Below are positions 1-8,904 of a DNA stretch of 64,000 bases, one piece after another. Under the pieces are notes generated by a model. That model made no database searches. It was not told the DNA's origin and was given only the letters and a program-made list of their open reading frames with translations. The translations under genes were made by a program, and so were the position numbers. The stretch's first letter is position 1; every line of letters starts with the position of its first letter. Source of the stretch: Clostridium sp. OF09-36 (lineage in GTDB: Bacteria; Bacillota; Clostridia; Lachnospirales; Lachnospiraceae). The stretch spans positions 58,239-122,238 of the forward strand of contig NZ_QUMD01000010.1 in the NCBI RefSeq assembly GCF_003481985.1, in the 5' to 3' direction.

Positions 1-3000
1 GAGGAGGAGCTTTCTGATAAGCAGAGACTTCTTAATGTAAAATATGATGCCTTCGTAAAGCAGTATGGAGCCATTACTTCAAAAGCAAACAGAATAGCTT
101 TCAGAGATGACAGCGATTACCCACTTCTTTGCAGTCTTGAAGAAGTAAATGAAGACGGGGAGGTGAAAAAAGCGGATATGTTTTATAAGCAGACGATTAA
201 GGCAAAGACTGTCATAGACAGGGTTGAGACTGCTGTGGAAGCATTGAATGTATCCGTCAATGAATTTGGATATGTAAATCTTGCCTATATGCTCTCTATC
301 TATGAGCCGGATATTACTAATGTAAAGGAAGAACTTGCAGAAAAGTCCGGGCAGACAGCTGATGAGATAACATTTAGTGATGATGCTTTGGCAGAGCTTA
401 GAAGGGCAGTTCTTGTGGAAGAGCTGGATGGATTGATTTTCCTAAATCCCGACCGCTACAACGAGAACAATCCCGACATCGGCTGGGAGACGGCAGACGA
501 GTATCTTTCCGGCAATGTGAGAGACAAGCTTCGTGTAGCAAAGGCTATGGCAGCGGATACAGGCAATCCGCAGGCAGAAAAATTTGCAGGCAATGTGGCA
601 GCACTTGAAAAGGTACAGCCGGAGTGGATTGAAGCCTCGGATATTGATGTAAAGATTGGCACGACATGGATTGAGCCGCTTGATTATGAGCAGTTTATCT
701 ATGAGCTTCTCAATACACCAAGACGGGCAAGGGCAGTCAGAAGCCAGTTTTACAATACAGGCATTCAGGTACACTTAAATAAGATGAGCATGGAATGGTT
801 CATCGAGAATAAAAGCATGGATAAGCATTCAGTGGCGGCTACTAAGACCTATGGTACAAGCCGCATGGATGCTTATTCTATTTTTGAGGATACGCTGAAT
901 CTAAAGACAGTAACAGTCAGGGACAGGATTGATGACGGTGATGGCAGGTATCATTACGAAGTCAATAAGAATGAGACAATGCTTGCAAGGGAAAAGCAGA
1001 ACATGATCAAGGAGAAGTTCAAGGAGTGGCTGTTTGCAGAGCCGGAGCGAAGACAGAAATATGTGGAGTATTACAACGAGACATTTAATAACATCCGCCT
1101 GCGTGAGTATGACGGAAGTCACTTACAGTTTCCGGGAATGAATCCGGCGATTGAGTTAAAGCCACACCAGAAAAATGCGGTGGCAAGAATTCTTCTTGGG
1201 GGAAATACTCTGCTGGCACACTGTGTCGGTGCCGGAAAGTCATTTGAGATGATGGCTGCCTGCATGGAGCAGAAGAGACTTGGACTTGCCAATAAGACAA
1301 TCATGGTTGTACCAAAGCCGCTTATCGGTCAGACGGCATCAGAGTTTTTAAGGCTTTATCCGTCAGCAAATATCTTAGTTGCCACGGAGCGTGATTTTGA
1401 AAAAAGCCGCAGAAAGCAGTTCGTATCAAGGATTGCAACTGGTGACTATGACTGTATCATCATGTCACACTCACAGTTTGAGAAAATCCCAATCTCCGCA
1501 GAGAGAAAGGAGCGAATGCTTAACGAGCAGATTGATGAAATCAGCTATGCGATTGATGAGATGAAGGAGCGTAACGGAGAGCGATGGACTGTAAAGCAGA
1601 TGGAAAGCCAGAAGAAAAAACTGGAGGAACAGCTGAAATCCTTGTCAGATGAGAGCAGGAAGGATGACCTTATTACCTTTGAGGAACTGGGTGTAGATTC
1701 TATTATGGTAGACGAAGCACATAATTTTAAGAACCTTGCGATTTTTTCCAAGATGAATAATGTGTCAGGTATCAGCAGTAGCGGAGCTAAGAAGTCAACG
1801 GATATGCAGCTTAAATGCCAGTATTTGTCTGAGATAAATGATGGCAGGGGTATTGTGTTTGCAACAGGTACACCAATATCCAATACCATGTGTGAGATGT
1901 ATGTCATGCAGCTTTACTTACAGAAAGCGGCACTTGAAGAGATGGGGATTTATCACTTTGATTCTTGGGCAGCAAACTTTGGTGAAGTGACAACAGCACT
2001 TGAGCTTACTGTAGAGGGAAGCGGATTTCGTTTTAAGAGCAGATTTAATAAGTTTACGAATCTGCCGGAGCTTATGAATATCTTCCGTGAGGTAGCAGAT
2101 GTGCAGACCGCAGACATGCTTGACCTTGATGTGCCAGCTCTCCGTGGCGGCAAGCCTATTATAGTGGAGTCGGAGCCTGACTGGTATGTGAAGCAGGTCA
2201 TGGAAGACTTTGTTGTGAGGGCAGAGCGTATCAGAGGCGGTGGAGTTGATCCAAGCGTGGATAACTTTCTAAAGATTACCCATGAGGCAAGACTTCTTGG
2301 AACGGATGCCAGACTGATTGATAAGGATGCGCCGAACAATCCGGATGGAAAACTCAATAAGGTAGCGGAGAATGTATGGAAAGAATATGAGAAAGGAAAT
2401 GCTGATGGTCATATAGGCTGCCAGCTTATTTTTTCGGACATCGGCACACCGGGACCAGATAAGGACTTTACCATCTACGATTATCTGAAAGAAACACTGA
2501 TCCAGTATGGTATTCCGGCAGATGAGATAGCTTTTATTCATGATGCCAAGACGGATGCACAAAGGGACGCACTTTTTAAGGAGATGAGGACAGGTAAAAA
2601 GAAGGTTCTTATCGGTTCAACGGACAAGTGTGGAACAGGTGTCAATGTGCAGACACACCTTGTTGCAATGCATCATGTGGATTGCCCTTGGAAGCCTTCT
2701 TCTATTGAACAGAGGGAAGGACGAGGCATACGACAGGGTAATGAAAATGAAGAGGTGGCAATCTACAGATATGTCACCAAAGGGACATTTGATGCATACA
2801 ACTGGTCGCTTGTTGAAAATAAGCAGCGATTCATCAGTCAGGTCATGACAAGCAAGGCTGTAAGCCGAAGCTGTGAGGATATCGACGAGGCAACACTTTC
2901 CTATGCAGAGATTAAAGCGGTTGCCACAGGCAATCCTTTAATCAAGGAAAAGATGGAGATTGACAATGATGTCCAGAGATTAAAGCTCTTAAAGGCATCC

Positions 3001-3684
3001 TATGACAATCAGAGATATGGCTTGCAGGATAACTTTATGATTAAGTATCCGAAGCTGATTAAGACAGCAACAGAAAAGCTTGCCAATGTAAGAGAGGATG
3101 TAAAGGCAAGGGATAAAGAGCTGATTGATAATCCGGAATTTGCCATTACCATAGGCAAAGTAACTTACACAGAGCGTGTGGATGGCGGAACGATGATGCT
3201 TGAAGCAATCAGTAAATGTAAGACCGGAGAGACAACTGTAATCGGTAAATTCCACGGATTTGAGCTGCTTGTGGAAAAGAACTTCCTTGGCATCAATTAT
3301 ATGGTGCTTCGTGGAAAGACAGAGTATAAAGCAGAGCTTTCCACAAGTCCTATCGGCAGCATGGTGAAGCTGGAAAACCTGTTCAATGGACTCCATGAGA
3401 ACATTGATTTCTTTGAAAAGAAGATTGAGCAGTACCAGAATGACCTTGAAGCATCAAAGGCAGAGTATGACAAGCCATTTGCGTACAGCAAGGAACTGGA
3501 AGAAAAGCTGGCTAGGCAGTGTAAACTGAATGCCCAGCTTGACCTTGAGAACGCAAAGGCTGTGGATGCAGACCTGAGCGGACCGGAGGAAGAAAGAGAA
3601 GCTGATGACAGAATGGAATCTGCAGCAATTGTAGCAGAGGATAAAGGTGCTTATCCAGCCGACAGAGAGGGCAGAACACGATAG
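1..3684 (+). CDS. SNF2-type DEAD/DEAH helicase of an ICE, C-terminal 1,227 codons (5'-partial)
   Basis: The frame is open from base 1, so this is the C-terminal part of a much larger protein; in related ICEs such proteins often also carry an N6-methylase domain. Visible helicase motifs are a Walker A-like HCVGAGKS, a DEAH box in MVDEAHNF, a motif III-like FATGTPISN, and the C-terminal helicase segment ending GREGRGIRQGN. It probably acts on DNA during conjugative transfer or element defence. It is followed 13 bases later by the sortase gene in the same orientation, which suggests one operon. Family assignment is confident; the exact role is inferred. Confidence 0.85.
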   Translation, partial: EEELSDKQRLLNVKYDAFVKQYGAITSKANRIAFRDDSDYPLLCSLEEVNEDGEVKKADMFYKQTIKAKTVIDRVETAVEALNVSVNEFGYVNLAYMLSIYEPDITNVKEELAEKSGQTADEITFSDDALAELRRAVLVEELDGLIFLNPDRYNENNPDIGWETADEYLSGNVRDKLRVAKAMAADTGNPQAEKFAGNVAALEKVQPEWIEASDIDVKIGTTWIEPLDYEQFIYELLNTPRRARAVRSQFYNTGIQVHLNKMSMEWFIENKSMDKHSVAATKTYGTSRMDAYSIFEDTLNLKTVTVRDRIDDGDGRYHYEVNKNETMLAREKQNMIKEKFKEWLFAEPERRQKYVEYYNETFNNIRLREYDGSHLQFPGMNPAIELKPHQKNAVARILLGGNTLLAHCVGAGKSFEMMAACMEQKRLGLANKTIMVVPKPLIGQTASEFLRLYPSANILVATERDFEKSRRKQFVSRIATGDYDCIIMSHSQFEKIPISAERKERMLNEQIDEISYAIDEMKERNGERWTVKQMESQKKKLEEQLKSLSDESRKDDLITFEELGVDSIMVDEAHNFKNLAIFSKMNNVSGISSSGAKKSTDMQLKCQYLSEINDGRGIVFATGTPISNTMCEMYVMQLYLQKAALEEMGIYHFDSWAANFGEVTTALELTVEGSGFRFKSRFNKFTNLPELMNIFREVADVQTADMLDLDVPALRGGKPIIVESEPDWYVKQVMEDFVVRAERIRGGGVDPSVDNFLKITHEARLLGTDARLIDKDAPNNPDGKLNKVAENVWKEYEKGNADGHIGCQLIFSDIGTPGPDKDFTIYDYLKETLIQYGIPADEIAFIHDAKTDAQRDALFKEMRTGKKKVLIGSTDKCGTGVNVQTHLVAMHHVDCPWKPSSIEQREGRGIRQGNENEEVAIYRYVTKGTFDAYNWSLVENKQRFISQVMTSKAVSRSCEDIDEATLSYAEIKAVATGNPLIKEKMEIDNDVQRLKLLKASYDNQRYGLQDNFMIKYPKLIKTATEKLANVREDVKARDKELIDNPEFAITIGKVTYTERVDGGTMMLEAISKCKTGETTVIGKFHGFELLVEKNFLGINYMVLRGKTEYKAELSTSPIGSMVKLENLFNGLHENIDFFEKKIEQYQNDLEASKAEYDKPFAYSKELEEKLARQCKLNAQLDLENAKAVDADLSGPEEEREADDRMESAAIVAEDKGAYPADREGRTR

Positions 3685-3697
3685 GAGAGTGAATAAT

Positions 3698-4315
3698 ATG
3701 AGCATAAGAAAAGTGGTCGCAGGACTACTGATTGCAGCAGGGATTGCCATTATGGCAGTCCCTTTTTTCTGGCGGACAACCGGAGAAAAACAGACAGAAC
3801 AGCTCATAAGTGAATTTGAGCAGACATTGGAGGATGATTACGATGAAGAAACAGATGTGGAGGAAGAGCAAACCTCCATTAGTAAAGAGGATGAAGCCAT
3901 TCTTAAAGAAGGCGGTGTTATCGGCATCATTGAGATACCGGGCTTAGATATCAGGTATCCGGTAATGGAAGGAACCACAAGTAAAGTGCTTAATGCAGGG
4001 ATTGGTCATATAGAAGAGACTGCAGGAATCGGAGAAAGTGGCAACTGTGTATTGTGCGGTCATAATGGCAGCAGATATGGCACATTTTTTACACCACTAA
4101 GTCAGATATCCATAGGTGATGAAGTAATGATAACCGACAAAAATGGGCTGAAGCATATCTATGAGGTAATAGAGACAGAGGTAGTAAATCCGTATGATAA
4201 CAGCATCAAGACACAGGGTACAGAAAAAGAATTAACTCTTTTTACCTGTTCCCAGAAAGGAACCATGCGTTTTGTGGTCAGGTGCATTTATAAGGAGGCG
4301 GTGATGGATGAATAA
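3698..4315 (+). CDS. Sortase family protein
   Basis: A 205-residue protein with one N-terminal membrane segment (about residues 5-24) followed by an acidic linker. The sortase fold is shown by the catalytic His in CGHNGSRYG and the catalytic Cys in LTLFTCSQKG, with a downstream Arg in MRFVVRC. It would be a membrane-anchored transpeptidase that attaches surface proteins to the cell wall, likely serving ICE-encoded adhesins or mating factors. The ATG at 3698 is preferred over upstream in-frame codons because GGAGAG lies just before it. It overlaps the next gene by 8 bases. Confidence 0.85.
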   Translation: MSIRKVVAGLLIAAGIAIMAVPFFWRTTGEKQTEQLISEFEQTLEDDYDEETDVEEEQTSISKEDEAILKEGGVIGIIEIPGLDIRYPVMEGTTSKVLNAGIGHIEETAGIGESGNCVLCGHNGSRYGTFFTPLSQISIGDEVMITDKNGLKHIYEVIETEVVNPYDNSIKTQGTEKELTLFTCSQKGTMRFVVRCIYKEAVMDE

Positions 4316-4706
4316 GAGATACCGATTAGGTGAGATAGAAGAGGCAGTAGCAGAAATGGAAGAGCTAATTGACATCGAGGATGATATTGCTGAGATTGAT
4401 GATGACTTTCAGATAGTCGTAAGCGGCTGGTCTGTGTATGTCGAAAGCCTGAATCTGACACTCAGACAGGGAATAGCCTGTGTATGGGATGCAGAGGAAG
4501 GATTATTTATGCCTGATTTTGATGTGACTATCGTGTATGAGGGGAACATTGAAACACAGGAGTGGCTCTATTACGAGCAGGATGGAATGGTCGTTACACT
4601 TGGCAACTGGCTTAATGGCAGATTGTCTTGTGAACAGATAGAACAGCTTTGGTGTGAGCTTATCATACCGGAGCAAAACAAAGAACAAAAAGAAAGCGAG
4701 GAATAG
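4308..4706 (+). CDS. Acidic hypothetical ICE protein
   Basis: A 132-residue, strongly acidic protein (Glu/Asp-rich N-terminus with repeated EIDD-type stretches) containing several Trp and Tyr residues. I recognise no family. It overlaps the sortase stop and is followed 3 bases later by the SpoVG-like gene, so it is almost certainly translated from the same message. It is probably cytosolic, because no signal peptide or membrane segment is visible. Confidence 0.7.
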   Translation: MNKRYRLGEIEEAVAEMEELIDIEDDIAEIDDDFQIVVSGWSVYVESLNLTLRQGIACVWDAEEGLFMPDFDVTIVYEGNIETQEWLYYEQDGMVVTLGNWLNGRLSCEQIEQLWCELIIPEQNKEQKESEE

Positions 4707-4709
4707 CAT

Positions 4710-5399
4710 ATGAAGTATTCAATTAAAGTAAACGAAGTAAGAGCAAAAGAGGGCAGCAACATCAAAGGATTTGCAACAGTAGTATTTGGTGATTCATTTA
4801 AGATTACCAATATTGCAATCCTTGAGAATAAGGATAAGGGAGAGCTTTTTGTATCAATGCCAAGATACCGCTCCAATGAGCGTGATGAAAGCAACGGTGT
4901 GATCTATAAGGATGTGTGCAATCCTATCACAGCAGAGTTTCGAGAGGAACTCTATACCAATATCCTTGATGCCTATGCAAGAATTAAGGAACCGGAGAAA
5001 GAGGAGACACAGAAGCAGGAGCGTACACAGGAAATGCCGGAGTTTTCCGTAACTGTAACACCTTATGAGAGGGAAGGTAGTAACATCAAGGGACTTGCAC
5101 GCATTTATTTTGAAAACAGTTTCATCGTAAATAACATCAATATCGTGCAGGGCAAAGAGAAAATCTTTGTATCAATGCCTTCTTATAAGACAAAGCAGGT
5201 GGACGAGCAGGGCAAGCCAATCTACCAGGATGTCTGCTATCCGGTCACAAAGGATTTCAGGGAAAAACTCTATAATGAGATTATCTCTGAATATGAGAAA
5301 GCAAAGGATAAGAGCAACGAAAATGCAAGAGAGAGTGCAGAGAAACATCATGGCAATCCCGATAAAGAGAAGGACAAAGAGGCGACGCCCTTTCGATAA
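4710..5399 (+). CDS. Tandem SpoVG-domain protein
   Basis: A 229-residue protein made of two consecutive SpoVG-like domains (about residues 1-90 and 110-195). Each has the same pattern: a core reading EGSNIKG, then F..SF, then an FVSMP motif, then a conserved V[CY].P.T..FRE..Y. SpoVG proteins are small nucleic-acid-binding regulators, and ICE copies are common. The C-terminal tail is charged and low-complexity. Internal duplication is unusual, as most SpoVG proteins have one domain. The start is supported by GCGAGG upstream. Confidence 0.85.
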   Translation: MKYSIKVNEVRAKEGSNIKGFATVVFGDSFKITNIAILENKDKGELFVSMPRYRSNERDESNGVIYKDVCNPITAEFREELYTNILDAYARIKEPEKEETQKQERTQEMPEFSVTVTPYEREGSNIKGLARIYFENSFIVNNINIVQGKEKIFVSMPSYKTKQVDEQGKPIYQDVCYPVTKDFREKLYNEIISEYEKAKDKSNENARESAEKHHGNPDKEKDKEATPFR

Positions 5400-5458
5400 T
5401 CAGTAATCAGAGTACAGGGCGGCCAAGGCTGCCCCATTTACAGAATGGAGGAAACAGA

Positions 5459-5683
5459 ATGGATATGGAAGCAGGAAAAACACTTACCAATGAGGAGGTC
5501 ATAAGAGAACTTCTCGACTTATTAAAGAAAAATGCCATGAAAGAGCAGGCAAACGATGTATTTGAGATATGCAGCTATGTGGATGGACTGGAGAAAAAGA
5601 TTGATTCCATGACGGAAGAACTCACCAATATGCAGAACCAGATCAAAGAAATGCAGGAAGATACTCTTGTCAATAATGGATAA
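5459..5683 (+). CDS. Truncated coiled-coil ICE protein (DUF6674-like N-terminus)
   Basis: A 74-residue ORF with a heptad-like helix (LLDLLKKNAMKEQ, then MTEELTNMQNQIKEMQ). From memory it resembles the N-terminus of an ICE protein family (DUF6674) that is normally several hundred residues long. The frame stops five bases after a 17-bp direct repeat shared with the far end of the prophage, so it is probably cut off by that insertion. I do not see its missing C-terminal part anywhere in the window. Confidence 0.6.
   Translation: MDMEAGKTLTNEEVIRELLDLLKKNAMKEQANDVFEICSYVDGLEKKIDSMTEELTNMQNQIKEMQEDTLVNNG
5662..5678 (+). repeat. Left copy of 17-bp direct repeat flanking the prophage (attL-like)
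   Basis: TACTCTTGTCAATAATG is present here and again, perfectly, at 41109-41125. The two copies bracket a 35.4-kb block that contains every phage gene. It could be an integration core, a target duplication, or recombination homology. This copy lies inside the coiled-coil ICE gene. Confidence 0.75.
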
Positions 5684-5694
5684 GTTTTAGAATG

Positions 5695-5739
5695 AAAATC
5701 GACAAGAGGTTATAAAGCCTCTGCCGATTTTCTTTTTTT
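5695..5739 (+). terminator. Rho-independent terminator at prophage left end
   Basis: AAAATCG and AGAGG pair with CCTCT and CGATTTT around a short loop, followed by seven T. It would stop ICE transcription entering the prophage. Confidence 0.75.
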
Positions 5740-5761
5740 ATAGGAAACAGCAGAAAAGAAG

Positions 5762-5802
5762 AGCGTGCAGAGCGTAAAAACTCTGACACGCTTATTTTTT
5801 TT
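5762..5802 (+). terminator. Second Rho-independent terminator
   Basis: AGCGTG-c-AGAG pairs with CTCT-ga-CACGCT, followed by TTATTTTTTTT. It stands just before the first phage gene, insulating it from upstream transcription. Confidence 0.75.
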
Positions 5803-5840
5803 ACCATAAAAGCAAATGAGGACGGAAAGGAGCATAGAAC

Positions 5841-6035
5841 ATGGCGAAACGAAAGTACAAGCGTCTGCATTACGAGGACAGGCAGACCATAGAGGCTATG
5901 AGTAAGCAGGGCAGCAGTGTAAGTGATATTGCAGAGGCACTGGGAACGCATAGGGACACAATTTATAGGGAGTTCAAACGCTGCAACGCCACACTGAAAA
6001 CCTACACGGCGGCAGCAGGGCAGCAGGCGTTATAA
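5841..6035 (+). CDS. Small IS30-type helix-turn-helix protein
   Basis: A 64-residue protein that is essentially one HTH: YEDRQTIEAMSKQ, then SDIAEALGTHRDTIYREFKR. This matches the N-terminal DNA-binding domain of IS30-family transposases, including the full-length one at 39892-40953 (same HR.TIY.E.KR signature), but lacks the catalytic core. It is the first gene inside the left end of the prophage. It could bind the element ends or compete with the transposase. RBS GGAAAGGAG. The regulatory role is inferred. Confidence 0.75.
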   Translation: MAKRKYKRLHYEDRQTIEAMSKQGSSVSDIAEALGTHRDTIYREFKRCNATLKTYTAAAGQQAL

Positions 6036-6064
6036 ACAAGAATAACAAAAGAGAGGTAAGACAC

Positions 6065-6454
6065 ATGAAAAAAGTAGATTTTAATAAATTGCAGGCAGGC
6101 GACTTAGTAGAAGTGCCACGCACACAGTTTGCACCTATGCGTAGCGGCTGGAATGGCTGGTTATTCAGTGAGGCAGTAGTAATAAGAAAGGGCGTAGGAA
6201 GAAAAAGCAAAAAGAATGTAGTCGTAGTGGAAATGAGAACACCAGCAGGAAAGAACAGCTACGGGACTATAGAGGCTACATTTTACGCAGAGAATGTTTT
6301 TACTACGCCAGCAGCAAAGAACGCAAGAAACATTTTGAAGAAATACGGAATAGAGGACGCAGAGAGCTTTTACAAATTCATTGAGCGGGACGACGTAACG
6401 GGCTGCGATTGGATAAGATTTTTAATAGAAAAAGGCTTTTTATTTAATGAGTAG
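6065..6454 (+). CDS. Hypothetical early phage protein
   Basis: A 129-residue basic protein with no family I recognise. The N-terminal half (QAGDLVEVPRTQ, then a Gly/Lys-rich segment) has the look of a small SH3-like beta barrel; the C-terminal half is helical and acidic. It is preceded by GAGAGG and followed 19 bases later by a tRNA gene. Confidence 0.6.
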   Translation: MKKVDFNKLQAGDLVEVPRTQFAPMRSGWNGWLFSEAVVIRKGVGRKSKKNVVVVEMRTPAGKNSYGTIEATFYAENVFTTPAAKNARNILKKYGIEDAESFYKFIERDDVTGCDWIRFLIEKGFLFNE

Positions 6455-6473
6455 GCGGCAGCAGCCGCCACGA

Positions 6474-6546
6474 GTGCCGTTAGTTCAGCGGTTAGAGCAG
6501 CCGCCTCATAAGCGGCAAGTCGTGGGTTCAAATCCCACACGGCACA
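6474..6546 (+). tRNA. tRNA with anticodon CAT (elongator Met or Ile2)
   Basis: Full cloverleaf: acceptor GTGCCGT/ACGGCAC, T8-A9, D-stem GTTC/GAGC, anticodon stem GCCGC/GCGGC with loop CTCATAA, T-arm GTGGG-TTCAAAT-CCCAC, discriminator A73, no encoded CCA. Position 1-72 is a G-C pair, so it is not a bacterial initiator tRNA. Whether it decodes AUG or, after lysidine modification, AUA cannot be settled by eye. It is phage-encoded, between two early genes. Confidence 0.92.
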
Positions 6547-6781
6547 TTGTGTAGCAGGCATGGCGAGCCTGCGGCAGAGGGCAGCAGGCTAATAGCTGCA
6601 ATCTGTATACCGTGGAAAAATAGCGGCGGTCATACCAGCCAGAAAGTATGTGGACAGTCAACAGGTTTTCAGCTGCTTTTTAATGCGAAAAGCAGCCCGC
6701 ACGGTAAAACCAAACGCCAGAACAGGAGAGCGGCACACATGGAAAGACAGAGAGCGCCGCCGAAAGGAAGAGAGGCAGAGA

Positions 6782-7120
6782 ATGGCAGCAGAGGCATTGA
6801 TAGTAGAGGACGCATACCAGAGAGGCTATGCAGATGCCATAGCAGATATGCGAAAGAAAAAAGAGCAGAGGCGGCAGCGGGAGCAGGCAAAGAAAGCCCG
6901 CCGCTGGTATTTCATTAAGCAGAAAGCCTACGGGCTTGCAATGCTGGCAGTTACCGTGCTGGCGGCATGGGCGACAGAGGGCGACATAACAATAGCGGTT
7001 ATTACCGTACCGCTGGGGCTTATGTGCCTTTTCAGTAAAAAAATGCTGATAGTAGACAACTACTATTTTGCTACAGAAGAGAGGGCAATACATGGACGAA
7101 AAAACAATACAGCGTATTAA
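6782..7120 (+). CDS. Small membrane protein
   Basis: A 112-residue protein. Its N-terminus has a conserved-looking IVEDAYQRGYADAIADMRKK helix and a long Arg/Lys/Gln stretch, followed by two hydrophobic segments (about residues 57-72 and 78-95). No known family. The ATG at 6782 is chosen over 6650 because a GGAAGAGAGG site precedes it and the longer N-terminus is low-complexity. It overlaps the next gene by 29 bases. Confidence 0.55.
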   Translation: MAAEALIVEDAYQRGYADAIADMRKKKEQRRQREQAKKARRWYFIKQKAYGLAMLAVTVLAAWATEGDITIAVITVPLGLMCLFSKKMLIVDNYYFATEERAIHGRKNNTAY

Positions 7121-7646
7121 AAAGCTGCAAGCACTGGCAGAGCGGGGCGTAGGCGGCGAGAAAACGACAGCGCAAAAGAAACTTGCAAAGCTGCTTAAGG
7201 ATAACGGTATAAATTCCTTAGACGAACTGCAAAAGGAAGAGTATGAATATACGATATTTTCCTACAACGGAAAGCACGAAATAAAACTGCTGCGGCAGTG
7301 TATGTATAAGGTCATGGGTGCTAAATCTGACAGAACAGCATACAAGCCATACGGACGGCGGCAGAAAATCGGCATATATTGCACGAAAGCGCAGAAAATC
7401 GAAATTGAGTTAGAGTTTGAATTTTACAGAAACGTATTTTATGAGGAATTAAGTACATTTATGGACGCTTTCATACAGGCACAGAAGATTTTCCCAGAAG
7501 ATGCACCAGTAGGAGACTACGACGAATTTAACGAAAGAGATATGAAAATAGCGTTTATGGCTACGGGGATAGAACGGCGTAGCAGGGCTGCAATGATAGA
7601 GGAAAGCGAGGCGGGAAATGAGAAAACGAAAACGACAGGCAGTTAA
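7092..7646 (+). CDS. DUF2786-domain phage protein
   Basis: A 184-residue protein whose N-terminus (IQRIKKLQALAERGVGGEK, then AQKKLAKLLKDNG) is the characteristic DUF2786 motif of small phage and plasmid proteins. The rest is rich in aromatic and charged residues and not recognised. Cytosolic. The ATG at 7092 is preferred to a TTG at 7068 because GAGAGGG lies upstream. Function unknown. Confidence 0.7.
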   Translation: MDEKTIQRIKKLQALAERGVGGEKTTAQKKLAKLLKDNGINSLDELQKEEYEYTIFSYNGKHEIKLLRQCMYKVMGAKSDRTAYKPYGRRQKIGIYCTKAQKIEIELEFEFYRNVFYEELSTFMDAFIQAQKIFPEDAPVGDYDEFNERDMKIAFMATGIERRSRAAMIEESEAGNEKTKTTGS

Positions 7647-7986
7647 GAAACTGATACAGTGCGCAGCCGTTATAGCGGTAGGCGTGCTGGCAATCATTTT
7701 GTTTATGCTGGCTATCTGGTACAGAGGAAAGAACAGCGAGCCAGTAACAGACGAACAGGTAGCAGCGCAGATGCAGCAGGCAGAGCCGCTGGTTATTGAA
7801 ACACCAGAGGCAGCCACAGAGGGCAGTATAAGAGTATACGACTATGACGGCTGCTGTATTTATTCATACTACGGCAAAATTCGGATAAACAGCGACGGTA
7901 AGGACGGCAAGGAAATTGACGTAGAGGCATTAGGCTATTTAGAGGGCTACCAAGAACATAAAGAGGAAAGCGGGGCGGGAGAATGA
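7618..7986 (+). CDS. Single-pass membrane protein, unknown function
   Basis: A 122-residue protein with a positively charged N-terminus (MRKRKRQAVKK), one strong membrane helix (about residues 12-34), and an extracytoplasmic acidic domain. Type II topology is expected. It overlaps both neighbours, so it belongs to the same polycistronic early message. No family recognised. Confidence 0.6.
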   Translation: MRKRKRQAVKKLIQCAAVIAVGVLAIILFMLAIWYRGKNSEPVTDEQVAAQMQQAEPLVIETPEAATEGSIRVYDYDGCCIYSYYGKIRINSDGKDGKEIDVEALGYLEGYQEHKEESGAGE

Positions 7987-8225
7987 GCCACAGATATTAC
8001 AGCCCTTTACGCCCGTTATCGCTGGGAACATTTCCAAAGCCGCAGGGAAACGAGATTTTGCATATAGAAAATTTTGAGGAACGGCAGAACGTACCAGAGA
8101 TAGCACGGCAGGCGTGGGGATACATTGAGTACAAAGAGGCGCTTACAGAAATAGAGGCGGCAGCTTATGAGCTGATACCGTCAAACTGCATTTCTGAAAT
8201 GGAAAACTTAGAGGCAAGGAGATAA
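7983..8225 (+). CDS. Small conserved-looking phage protein
   Basis: 80 residues beginning MSHRYYSPLRPLSLGTFPKP, with a predicted beta-alpha pattern. Similar short proteins (RYYSP.RP...GT.P followed by an NF-E-R segment) recur in Clostridia phages and ICEs, but I know no function. Overlaps the preceding stop by 4 bases. Confidence 0.65.
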   Translation: MSHRYYSPLRPLSLGTFPKPQGNEILHIENFEERQNVPEIARQAWGYIEYKEALTEIEAAAYELIPSNCISEMENLEARR

Positions 8226-8230
8226 AGGCA

Positions 8231-8572
8231 ATGAGCGAGGTATATATACGCAGCCAGAATAAAGAAAAGCTGTATAGACTGGGCGGTAATTACGCCTGCG
8301 TAGAGTATGGAGAGTACGAGGACATAAAGAAAAAGAGAGGCGGCGCAGAGGCAGACAAAAAGCGCCACGTAATTTGCATAAGTGACGGGTGTTTAGAAGA
8401 AATTGGAGAGTATGCCACAAAAGAGCGCTGCTTAGAGGTGCTGGACGAGATACAGAAAGCGTGCGTAAGCTATCTGTTTACGGCTGGCGGTGCAGCTGTA
8501 ATAAGGGGCGGCATGGACGTACAGCCGTTTGCAGCAGTAATACCGAGGCTGTACGAAATGCCAGAGAAGTAG
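8231..8572 (+). CDS. Hypothetical phage protein
   Basis: 113 residues, soluble, mixed alpha/beta. The middle reads like a small fold for regulating or modifying a partner (CLEEIGEYATKERCLEVLDEIQ), but no motif is diagnostic. It lies 5 bases after the preceding gene and 12 before the next. Confidence 0.55.
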   Translation: MSEVYIRSQNKEKLYRLGGNYACVEYGEYEDIKKKRGGAEADKKRHVICISDGCLEEIGEYATKERCLEVLDEIQKACVSYLFTAGGAAVIRGGMDVQPFAAVIPRLYEMPEK

Positions 8573-8584
8573 GAGAGGCAGACA

Positions 8585-8884
8585 GTGACAGTAAAGGAAT
8601 TTATAGGCACGCTGGAGAGTTCAGACCGCCTGCGCATTATCGAGGGCAAAGCAGAGGTTTACGTAGGGTATCTGGCAGCGTTCAAACCGTTTGCAGACCA
8701 TGAGATAAGCGAGGAATACCGAAAATACAGCGGGCATGAGGTAAAGAAGTTTAGAGCAGTGCCGGAGATAACGCACAGACGCTGGAAAGAGCTGGGGCTT
8801 TTGAAACCATTAGAGCCAGACCAGACAGCACAGTATAAGTTTAGTGATTTGCAGATGTCGCTTTACTACACCATTTACATATAA
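8585..8884 (+). CDS. Hypothetical phage protein (GTG start)
   Basis: 99 residues, acidic, starting at GTG with GGAGAGG just upstream. No recognised motif. It precedes the OB-fold protein gene by 20 bases in the same operon. Confidence 0.55.
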   Translation: MTVKEFIGTLESSDRLRIIEGKAEVYVGYLAAFKPFADHEISEEYRKYSGHEVKKFRAVPEITHRRWKELGLLKPLEPDQTAQYKFSDLQMSLYYTIYI

Positions 8885-8904
8885 GAAAGGAAAGAGCAGG
8901 AAGT

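Noticed and set aside
5662..5678. The 17-bp repeat as an IS30 target duplication
   Set aside because: IS30-type insertions usually give 2-3 bp duplications. I report it as a direct repeat or att core without assigning the mechanism.
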